Positions 33,240 to 44,000 of a stretch of 64,000 nt of DNA are shown here, one piece after another. The translations under genes were made by a program, and so were the position numbers. The notes beneath the pieces are model-generated. The model did no database searches and was not told the origin of the DNA. It was given only the letters and a program-made list of their open reading frames with translations. Each line of letters starts with the position of its first letter. Positions within the stretch are counted from its first letter, which is position 1. The stretch is from Purshia tridentata (taxonomy: Eukaryota > Streptophyta > Magnoliopsida > Rosales > Rosaceae). The stretch lies in contig QANT01006504.1 in the NCBI GenBank assembly GCA_003254885.1, positions 1 through 64,000 on the forward strand. The letters are read 5' to 3'.

Positions 33240-35138
33240 ACACTCACCCATTGAGTCATTTTTCATCACCATCGCTGCCTGCACAGCCATCATGCGTTAC
33301 GCTACCATGAACCACAACTTTGAGATCAAGAGTGGAACTATCCACCTCTTGCCAAATTTTCATGGATTAAGTGGGGAGGACCCTATTCAGCATTTGAAAG
33401 AGTTTGTTAGAGTGTACGAGATCACGCGGCAAGTGGAGGTTGATGAGAGCCAATACTGACTTCGTTTGTTCCCGTTTTCACTAAAGGACAAGGCAAAGAA
33501 GTGGCTTTACTCACTACTAGTTCGTCAATCACTACTTGGGAGGAGCTATCCAAGCAATTTCTAAAGAAATTCTTTCCCACTACCAAGACTAATGAAATTA
33601 GTAGAGAAATTCTTAGGTTCGTGCAAAAGGCAGATGAACCATTTCACGAGACATGGGAAAGGTTCAATGAGCTGGAATGGATGTCCCCATCACAACTTGG
33701 AGCCGTGGTACCTTATGAGTTGTTTTTATCAAGGATTGCTGGAGAGAGACCAATCTATGGTGGATGCCGCATGTGGAGGTTCGTTTATGACTAAGACAAA
33801 TGTGGAGGCCAATGCACTTTTTGAGACACTTGCGCACAATTTTCAGCAATGGAACTTCACACGCACTAGAGGAACAACCAAAAAAGGAATTTATGAAGTT
33901 TCAACCATGCCGAGTGCCATTGAGAAGGAGATTGCCGAAATCAAGACTATGGTGAAGAATTTAGCTATGGTGCAAGAGAGTGCAGGTTCACAAGATTAAG
34001 ATGAGGGCATGGAGCAAGTGAATCAAGTGGGAAACTTCCAAAGAAGCCAAGGAGAGCCATTTCCAAACACTTACTATCTTGAGTGGAGCAATCATCCTAA
34101 CATGAGGTGTGAGGTGGAGTAGCAACAATGGGAAACAAGCTAGTGGAAAGACTCGTGCAACCATATGTTCATCTTAATGCTGAAAAGACTAGCTTAGAGA
34201 GCAAGATTGTGTAAATTGCTCAAAACACCACCTCACTTGCTCAAAGCACCAATACTTTTATGCAAAGAACTGAGTAGCAAATTCAAGCTAATTCTAAAGC
34301 CATTGCGAGTCTAGAGGTGCAAATGGGGCAGATGGCAAACATTGTAGGACAAAGAGAGCATGAGAAGTTACCTAGGCAAGTCGTTGTCAAACCAAAGACT
34401 GAAAATGTAAATGTGGTTTGGATGCAAACCAAGAGGGTGCTCCGTGGAAGAAAAATAGGAAGGAAGAAGGTTCGTGAGGTGATCATTATTTCTGATGATA
34501 AGGAAGAAGAAGACCCTTCCATGGACAAAGAAGAACCACGTGAAGAATCTCAGCATGCACCAAAGGATTTCATCAAGCATTTCCCACTCACACTAGGGGA
34601 GCTAAGAGAAATTGAAGACAAGGTGAAGAAAGGAGAGGCCGAAGTCACAGATCGAATTGAGAGGTACTTATTTGAGCAATTTCCGAAGAAGAAGAAGGAT
34701 CCTGGGCCGCTGGTCATCTCATGCATTGTGGGTGATTGTGTGTTCGAGAGAGTACTACTTGATGATGGGTCCGCAATCAACATTATGCCTGTACGTCTTT
34801 TCATTGGCTTTGGATTCGAAGAAACTGATTTGCAAGAATATGACCACCATGTTGGGTTTGGGAATTCAACCACTTCAAAGCCCTGGGGAAAGCTTGTCAA
34901 TGTGCTTGTAAATTGTAAAGGACTTCTCGTGCCCACTGATTTTATTGTTCTTGATGTGCCAAGGTTAGCCAATAATGCATCTCTTATTCTTGAGAGGCCA
35001 TTCTTATGCATTGTTGGGATGGAGTTTAGGACAAGGACCATGATGATGAGCTTCACACATATGGGAATAAGTGAGTCATTCCAAGTCACTGAGGACATCC
35101 CACAAGGACTTGAGAGAGTCTTCGAGGTGCCGAGCTAG
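33240..35138 (+). pseudogene. Gag and protease of Athila E
   Basis: The gag core is at about 33310-33870 (NHNFEIKSGTIHLLPNFHG, CPHHNLEPWYLMSCFYQGLL, DAACGGSFMTKTNVEANALF). The C-terminal gag and protease are at about 34317-35138, with a basic motif WMQTKRVLRGRKIGRKKVRE, an acidic patch, and the protease region PLVISCIVGDCVFERVLLDD followed by GSAINIMPVRLF and VPTDFIVLDVPRLANNASLI. Compared with C, this copy reaches the end of protease (QGLERVFEVPS). Fossil with a few interruptions. Confidence 0.8.
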
Positions 35139-36617
35139 AGATGATGCCAAGAGCAACACCATGGGATCTAGAAGGAGCAAGAGAAGCCGCAAGTGAGGAG
35201 ACATAGCAACGTCTGGTTGAAGACGGAAAAGCAAGCTCTTTTGGGAGGCAACCCACGTTTTAGGAAGATGGGAGCACAAGGAAGGACCAGCCGCGCGCAA
35301 CACTTCCATTTGAGCTCATAAACACTTTTTATTTCATTCTTGCTTCATTTGAGACAATTTTAGCACTTTCCGTTTTTGTTTGTTTGGTTGTGTGTTAGAC
35401 TTCCTTTTGGGGGGGTTTTTGCTTACTTTCCTTACTTTAATGAGCATGCATGTAGTTTATTTCTTATACGTTGAGGGCAATGTATCATATAAGTTTGGGG
35501 GGAATAGGCAAGCTGTTTTAGAAGGGAATTTTAGAAAAACATTATCGTTTTGTGTTTAGTCTTTGGATGACCGATCCTCCCTAGTGTGGCATCGATCCTC
35601 TAGGTGGTCATTTTTGTGTTGATCTTTGGAGGACCGATCCACCCTTGTGTAGGATCGATCCTCTGGGTGATCCAAGTAAAAAAAATAAAAATAAAAAAAA
35701 AAGGTTTTGTTTTAGAGTTCAAAAACCCTAAGAATCGATCCTAATTGCATTAGGGTTGCTATTTTGGGTACTAAATTAAAATGCAACTCCTTGGGTGTTG
35801 ATTTGCTTTCAATATGGATTTAACTCTCTAGGGCTCTTGAAACATGTGTTTTTAAAGTTTCCCAACACTTGACATGATTGTATGGCTTATAGAATTGCAT
35901 CGTTAGCCTTGTACATGTTATCATTATTCACCTTGTTCATCTGATGCTACATGTTTATTTTACAACTCCATGTGATCTATATTTCCTTTCTATGAACTTG
36001 AGTAGTGATATGCATGTTAAGTGTGTTTTATACTTGTTAGAGTCGACTTATATGACCTATGTGAGCTATTGAGCCTGTTCTTTAATTCTTGAGTGTGCGC
36101 GCCACTCTAATCTTATTCATATCATTTAAGTCGTTGTTTTGATCTCATTATTCATTCATTTGGTCATACACTTGAAATGCACATAATTTGAATCATTTTT
36201 GTTAGAACTTCTCTTTTATTCTATTTGAAGCATTTAGAGATTACATTGTGCCAAGGAGATGATCTTAGGCCATATTTCTTTACCCTTTTTAGCCGAAAGG
36301 CCAACCACATTGTGTTTACCGCTAGCTAGCCACTTCGAGCCTTAAATTAGCCTTTTCTTTGTCACTAAACACCCTTACTTAACCCTAAGTTTGGGGAAGT
36401 TACCCTCCCTATCCCCCCTTATACTATGGTTTTGGTTACATAATAATTAAAGGGTGCAAAATAAAGGTTATGCATGACTTGAAGTAAAAGAAAATGTGAA
36501 ATGCTCAAAAGACTATGCCAATGCCAAGAAAGAAGAAAAAGAAACAAGCTAACAAAAGAAGAAGCTTTTGGCCGGTGCAAAAGAGAGTGAAAAGTTCAAA
36601 ATTCAAGTTATGAAGTG
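35139..36617 (+). other. Athila E non-coding region
   Basis: No coding sequence is seen. It contains GGGAGGCAACCCACG (35249-35264) and CGTTGAGGGCAATGTATCA with a following AAGTTTGGGGGGAA (35470-35505), both typical of Athila non-coding regions downstream of gag-pol. A two-copy repeat with CGATCCTC words lies at 35556-35672. The remainder is AT-rich. Confidence 0.55.
35556..35672 (+). repeat. Two-copy ~60 bp direct repeat
   Basis: Two diverged copies of a unit reading TCTTTGGATGACCGATCC, then GTGTGGCATCGATCCTCT and GGTGGTC (starting near 35559 and 35624). Each contains two CGATCC words. They are separated by TTTTTGTGTTGA. Confidence 0.7.
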
Positions 36618-36625
36618 CAATTAGG

Positions 36626-37998
36626 TAGGGCTGGGAGACCGGATCGGGCCGGACCGAAATGGGCTGACCGGGAGACTGAACCGGATGCCTTCGGTGGGCC
36701 TAATGGGAGACCAGTACCAGGACAGGCATTCCGATAGACTAGCATTTCGGTAGACCGAACCCTCATTCGGATCTTGTTAGATTTGGCCTGTACCGAGCAG
36801 CAAGCAAGCTTCACAAATTTCTCTTCTCAGCAATAAGCAACCAAGCTTCTGGAGAGACTAAGAGTGCAACAGAGAGAGAATGAGAAAGGGAGAGAGAAAG
36901 GGTGAGAAAAAGAGAGAGAAAGTGAGAGATAGAGAATAGCAAGTGACGTACCGACGTGCCGAGCAGTGGTGGCTTGCGCTGGAGTGATGGCGTGCTGTGG
37001 TGATTGGTGACTGAGACTGAGGGACTCAGAGTCTCATATCAGATCGAGAGAGAACAAATCTCATATCAGACTCAGATCAGAGGGGCACCGCTCACGGTGC
37101 AGACATAGATCGCAAATCGAGTGCTAGAGAGAAAGGGTGAGGTGAGACTGAGAGTATCTGCCATCTGGTACCGTGGTGACCCTGGTCTGGGCTGGGAGGC
37201 GAGAGAGAAAGGGTGAGGTAGAGGTGTGTGAGAGATAGAAAGGGTCGGGTGCGTGAGTGGGTACTTTTAATTTTTTAGTTTTTTAAGTTACTAGTTTTTT
37301 AGAATGGGGTTTCATTTAGGGTTTGGCTTGTTTGGGGTTTCAAATTTAAAATTTTCAATTGGGGTTTCGTTAGCTTTTAATTTTTATAACATATATATGT
37401 TTATAGTTTTATTACATGATAAGAGGTTTGGGGTTTGGTTTAAACCTTTTTACTGTATAGTTTATAACTGTATATTTTATAGAAATGTTTGGGGTTTGGG
37501 GTTTAATATGGAAAATAGAAATGTATGTTTATACCTTTATATTTATAGTTTATTTAATTATACATAAGTTATTACTAATACAGTAATACTAGTAGCTATT
37601 ACCATTAGATATAAGTTAACATAATTTATCAGTTAATAACTTAATACTTAAAAAGTTAATAGTTATAGGATTTACTTTAGACCCTTAGGAAGAATACAAA
37701 TAAATAATATAAAGGTTAAAAAAACAAAAAAAAAAAACTTAAAAAGTTATTATAAATCTAAATTATAGGGTATATAAATATTAAAAATATATAATTTTTT
37801 TTTATTCTGCATAGATCCGGTCCGGTCCGGTCTATCAGATGTCATGATTTTAGAGACCGATTTTGGATTGAAATTGTCCAGTTCGGTCTGCAGACTAGTA
37901 GGTCGGTCTCAGTTGATGTTCGGTCCCCTTTTTTTTGGTTTCGGTCTTGTCGGTTTTGGTTCGGTTTCTGGTTTTCTGATCAAACCGGCCCACCCCTA
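36626..37998. mobile_element. Non-autonomous hAT (Ac-like) DNA transposon
   Basis: Begins TAGGGCTGGGAGACCGG and ends CCGGCCCACCCCTA, imperfect terminal inverted repeats of the Ac-like TAGGG-TGGG type. The flanking eight bases CAATTAGG (36618-36625) and CAAATAAG (37999-38006) match at six of eight positions, the duplication length expected for hAT. Subterminal GGTCCGGTCCGGTC and CGGTTTTGGTTCGG words occur near both ends. The 1,373 bp interior has an AG-rich stretch (36840-36930) and an AT-rich stretch (37260-37800) but no transposase. The 87-codon frame at 37304-37567 is Phe/Tyr-rich and not recognisable. Confidence 0.8.
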
Positions 37999-38068
37999 CA
38001 AATAAGCAAGGTATGCCCTAACAGTATTGCAAATTCCATAGTATTAGTCATTGTGTTTTCTTTTCATT

Positions 38069-41000
38069 TCATGTCTCAATATTAGCGTGCTAACCCTAAA
38101 CGTCATTTCGGTGCACACTAAGTCCAATTTGATTAAAGTTACACCAAAACGTTCCGCCAAAACATGCCCAGCTAACAAGAAACATGTGGGGAACCACTTT
38201 CTTAGGTCTGGATTAGCGTTCTAGTACAAATGAACTACTTTAGGTGTTAAGAATGCACAAATATGTCATTTCAGTGCACTTTGAGCCAAATTTGGCTAAC
38301 ATTGCAATAAAACGTGCCAGGTTGGTAAGAAAGATATGTGGAAGCACTCTCTAATGCCTCGATTAGCGTGCTCACGCTAAGGAACCGCTTTAGGTTTCAA
38401 GAATGAACGAAAACGTCATTTCAAAGTTGCACCAAAACGTTATCGGTTGGCAAGAAAGAAATGGAGAAGCAGTTTCTCATGCTTGGATTAGCATTCTAGC
38501 CCTAAATAAGCACATGTTGTGTCTATAAGTAACGAAAACATCATTTCGCTGCATACTCAGTCCAATTTCGTGCGATTTGCACTAAAACGTGCCCATTTGG
38601 CAAGAAAGATATGGGGAAGCACTTTCTAATGCTTGGATTAGTGTTCTACCCCTCAAGAAGCACATTTTTCTGTTAAGAATGCACAAAAATATCATTTCGG
38701 TGCATACTCAATCTAATTTCGTTTCAATTGCAAAAAAAGCGCCCGGTTGGCAATAAAGACAAGAGGAAGCACTTTATCTTGTTTGGATTAGCGTTCTAGC
38801 CCAAATGAATCACTTTAGGTGTTGAGAATGCATGGAACGTCATTTTCATGCACACTGTGTACAATTCTGTTAAAGTTGCACCAAAACATGCCCGGTTGGC
38901 GAGAAGCACGTTCTCATGCTAAGATTAACGTTCTAGCCCTAAAGAAGCACATTCTATGTTAAGAAAGAACTAAAATGTCATTTCGATGCATACTCAGTCT
39001 ACTTTAGTCAGAATTGTATCAAAACGTGCCCGGTTGGCAAGAAAGGCATGAGGAGGCACTTTCTCATGTCTCAATTAGTGTGCTAGCCCTAAAGAACCAC
39101 TTTAGGTGTTAAAAATGCACAAAAACATCATTTCGGTGCATACTCAATCCAAATTCATCCAAATTGCAGAAAAACCTTATTGGTTCGAAACAAAAGACAT
39201 GGGGAAGCACTTTCTCATGTCCTGATACTAGCGTGCTAACCCTAAAGAACCGCTTTGGATCTTAAGTATGCACGAAAACGTCATTTTGGTGCACACTGAG
39301 TCAAATTTGATTAAAGTTACACACAAACGTTCCCGGTTGGCAAGAAAGACATGGGATGCACTTTCTCATGTTTTGATTAGCGTTCAAGCCCTAAAGATCC
39401 ACTTTAGGTGCTAAGAATCCACGAATACGTCATTGGAGTGCACATTGAGTCAAATTCGGCTAACGTTTCAACAAAACGTGCTCAGTTGGCAAAAAAGACA
39501 TAGCGATGCACTTTCTTATGCTTGGATGAGCGTTCCAGCCTTAAAGAAGCACATTTTGTGTTAGGAAAGAACAAAAATGTCTTTTCGGTGCATACTCAAC
39601 CTAACTTTGTCCAAATTGCACCAAAATGAGCCCGGTTGGCAAGAAAGAGACGAGGAAGCACTCTCTAATGTCTCGATTAGCATGCTCGCCCTAAGGAACC
39701 GTTTTAGGTTTCAAGAATGAATGAAAATGTCATTTCAGTGCACACTCGGAACAATTTAGTTAAAGTTGCACAAAAACGTTATCGGTTGGCGAGAATGATA
39801 TGGGGAAGCAGTTTCGCATGCTTGGATTAGCATTCTAGCCCTAAAGAAGCACATTTCGAGTTAAGAAGTAACGAAAACATCATTCCGGTGCATACTCAGT
39901 CCAATTTCGTGCAATTTCCACCAAAACGTGCCCAGTTGGCAAGAAAGATATGGGGAAGCACTTTCTAATGCTTGGATTAGCGTTTTACCCGACAAGAAGC
40001 ACATTTTTCTGTTAAGAACGCACAAAAACATCATTTCGATGCATACTCAATCTAATTTCTTTTCAATTGCAAAAAAAAAGTGCCCGGCTGGCAATAAAGA
40101 CATGAGGAAGCACTTTCTCTCGTTTCGATTGGGGTTCTACCCTAAATGAACCAGTTTAGGTGTTAAGAATGCATAGAACATCATTTCGATGCACACTGTG
40201 TACAATTTGGTTAAAGCTGCACCAAAACATGCTCGATTGGCAAGAAGCACGTTCTTTTGCTTGGATTATCGTTCTAGCCCTTAAGAAGGACATTCTATGT
40301 TAAGAAAGAACTAAAACGTCATTTCGGCGCATACTCAGTCTACTTTCGTTAGAATTACATCAGAACGTGCCCGGTTGGCAAGAAAGGCACGAGGAAGTAC
40401 TTTTCCATGTCTCGATTAGCATGCTAGCCCTAAAGAACCACTTTAGGTGTTAAAAATGCACGAAAACATCATTTCGGTGCATACTCAGTCCAAATTCGTC
40501 CAAATTGTACAAAAACTTTCTTGATTGGCAAGAAAGACAAGAGGAAACACTTTCTCATGTCTCGATATTAGCGTGCTAACCCTAAAGAACCGCTTTGGGT
40601 CATAAGATTGCACGAAAACGTCATTTCGGTGCATACGGAGTCCAATTTCATTAAAGTTACACCAGAAAGTTGCCGATTGGCAAGAAAGACGAGGGGATGC
40701 CCTTTCTCTTGTCTCGATTAGCTTTCAAGCCCTAAAGATCCACTTTAGGTGCTAAGAATGCACAAATACGTCATTTCGGTGCACACTCGGTTCAATTTGG
40801 TTAAAGTTGCACCAAAACGTGCTCGGTTGACAAGAACCACATGGGGAACCACTTTATCAGGTCGGGATTAGCGTTCTAGCGCAAATGAACTACTTTAGGT
40901 GTTAAGAACGCACGAATACATCATTTCAATGCACATTGAGTTAAATTCGGCTAACATTGCAACAAAACTTGCTTGGTTGGCAAGAAAGACATAGGGATGC

Positions 41001-44000
41001 ACTTTCTCATGCTTGGATTAGCGTTCCAACCACAAAGAAGCACATTTTGTGTTAGGATAGAACAAAAATGTCTTTTCGGTGCACACTCAGCCTAACTTGG
41101 TCCAACCAAAACGTGCTCGGTTGGCAAGAAAGAGACGAGGAAGCACTCTCTAATGTCTCGATTATCTTGCTCACCCTGAGGAACCACTTTAGGTTTTAAG
41201 AATGAACGAAAAGGTCATTTTGGTGCACACTCAACACAATTTGGTTAAAGTTGCACCAAAATGTTATCTGTTGGTGAGAAAGACATGGGGAAGCAATTTC
41301 TCATGCTAAGCACATTTCGTGCTTAGAAGTAACGAAAACATGATTTCGGTGCATACTCAATCTAATTTCGTTTCAATTGCACCAAAACATGCCCGGTTGG
41401 CAATAAAGACAAGAGGAAGCACTTTCTCTTGTTTGGATTAGCGTTCTAGCACAAATGAACCACTCTAGGTTTTAAGAATGCATGTAATGTCATTTCGGTG
41501 CACACTGTGTACAATTTGGTTAAAGTTGCACCAAAACATTCCCAATTGGCAAGAAATACATGGGGATGCACTTTTTCATGTCTCAATTAGCGTTCAAGCC
41601 CTAATGATCCACTTTAGGTGCTAAGAATGAACGACTATGTCATTTCAGTCCACACTTGGCCCAAGTTGCACCAAAACGTGCTCGGTTGATAAGAATCGCA
41701 TGGGGAACCACTTTCTCATGTCTGGATTAGCGTTCTAGCGCAAATGAACTACTGTAGGTGTTAAGAACGCACGAATACATCATTTCAATGCACATTGAGT
41801 TAAATTCGGCTAACATTGCAACAAAACTTGCTCGATTGGCAAGAAAGACATAGGGATGGACTTTCTCATGCTTGGATTAGCGTTCTTCCCTCAAAGAGGC
41901 ACATTTCATGTTAGATAGAACAAAAATGTCTTTTCGGTACATGCTCAGCTGAACTTGGTCCAAATTGCACCAAAACATGCCCGATTGGCAAGAAGGAGAA
42001 GAGGAAGCACTCTCTAATGTATCTCTAATGTCTCGATTAGCGTGCTTGCCCTAAGGAACCGCTTTAGGTTTCAAGAATGAACGAAAATGTCATTTCGGTG
42101 CACAATCAACACAATTTGGTTAAAGTTACACCAAAACGTTATCGGTTGGCGAGAAAGACATGGGGAAACAGTTTCTCATGCTAAGCACATTTCGTGCTTA
42201 GAAGTAATGAAAACATCATTTTGGTGCATACTCAGTCCAATTTCTTGCAATTTCAACAAAACATGCCATTTTGGCAAGAAAGATATGGGGAAGCACTTTT
42301 TAATGCTTGGATTAGCGTTCTACCCCTCAAGAAGCACATTTTTCTGTTAAGAACGTACGAAAACATCATTTCAGTGCATACTCAATCTAATTTCGTTTCA
42401 ATTGCACCAAAACGTGCCCGGTTGGCCACTAAGACATGAGGAAGCACTTTCTCCTATTTGGATTAGTGTCCTAGCGCAAATGAACCACTTTAGGTATTAG
42501 GAATACATGGAACGTCATTTCGGTGCACACTGGTTAAAGTTGCACCAAAACATTCTCGGTTGGCAAGAAGCACGTTCTCATGCTTGGATTAACGTTCTAG
42601 CCCTCAAGAAGCACATTCTGTGTTAAGAAAGAACTTAAACTTCATTACGGTGCATACTTAGTCTACTTTCGTCAGAATTCCATCAAAACGTGCCTAGTTG
42701 GAAAGAAAGGCATGAGGAAGCACTTTCTCATGTCTCGATCAGGGCGCCAACCCTAAAGAACCATTTTAGGTGTTAAGAATGCACGAAAACATCATTTCGG
42801 TGCATACTCAGTCCAGATTCATCCAAATTGCACCAAAACTTTCTTAGTTGGCAAGAAATACATGAGCAAGTACTTTCTCATGTCTCGATTTGAAGCTAGC
42901 CCTAAAGAACCACTTTAGGTGTTAAGAATGCACGAAAACATAATTTCGGTGCATACTCGGTCCAAATTCGTCCAAATTGAACCAAAACTTTCTTGGTTGG
43001 CAAGAAAGACACGAGGAAGCACTTTCTCATGTCTCGATATTAGAGTGCTAACCCTAAAGAATCACATTGGGTCTAAAGAATGCACGAAAACGTCATTTCG
43101 GTGCACACTGAGTCCAATTTGATTAAAGTTGCACCAAAACATTCCCAGTTGGCAAGAAAGACATAGGAATGCACTTTTTCATGTCTCAATTAGCGTTCAA
43201 GCCTTAAAGATCCACTTTAGGTGCTAAGAATGCATGACTACGTCATTTCGGTGCCCACTTGGTGCAAGGTGCACCAAAACGTCCTCGGTTGACAAGAACC
43301 ACATGAGGAACTAGTTTCTCATGTCTGGATTAGTGCTTTAGCGCAAATGAACTAATTTAGGTGTTAAGAATGCACGAATACGTCATTTCAGTGCATATCA
43401 AGTCAAATTTGGAAAACGTTGCAACAAAACCTGCTCGGTTGGCAAGAAAGATATAGGGATGCACTTTCTCATGCTTGGACTAGCGTTCCAGCCCCAAAGA
43501 AGAACATTTTGTGTTAGGATAGAACAAAAATGTTTTTTCGGTGCATACCCAGCTTAACTTGGTCGAAATTGCACCAGAAACGTACCCGATTGGCAAGAAA
43601 GAGATGAGGAAGCACTTTCTAATGTCTCGATTACCGTGCTCGCCGTAAGGAACCGCTTTAGGTTTCAAGAAGGAATGAAAACGTAATTTCGTTAAACAGT
43701 CAGTACAATTTGGTTAAAGTTGCACCAAAACATTATGGGTTGGGGAGAAAGACATTGGGAAGCAATTTCTCAGGCTTGGATTAGCATTCTAGCCCTAAAG
43801 AAGCACATTTCGTGCTTAGAAGTAACGAAAACAACATTTTGGTGCATACTCAATCCAATTTCTTGCAATTTTCACCAAAACATGCCCAGTTGGTGAGAAA
43901 GATATAGGGAAGCACTTTCTGATGCTTGGATTAGCGTTCTACCCCTCAAAAAGCACATTTTTCTGTTAAGAACGTACGAAAACATCATTGTGGTTTGTAC

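Larger units (their letters stand above)
33218..38068 (+). mobile_element. Athila internal region E (no LTRs)
   Basis: Fossil Athila fragment closely related to element C. It begins inside gag at about 33218, runs through gag and protease to 35138, and continues into a long non-coding stretch (35139-36617). After an inserted hAT element (36626-37998) it continues for about 70 bases to 38068, where satellite starts. Neither LTR, nor pol beyond protease, is present. Both ends are abrupt junctions, on the left with the MuDR fragment and on the right with satellite. Broken. Confidence 0.75.

Noticed and set aside
35139-36617. A possible env-like gene downstream of protease in Athila E, as some Athila elements carry one.
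   Set aside because: No open frame of useful length and no recognisable env-like features; the stretch is non-coding here.
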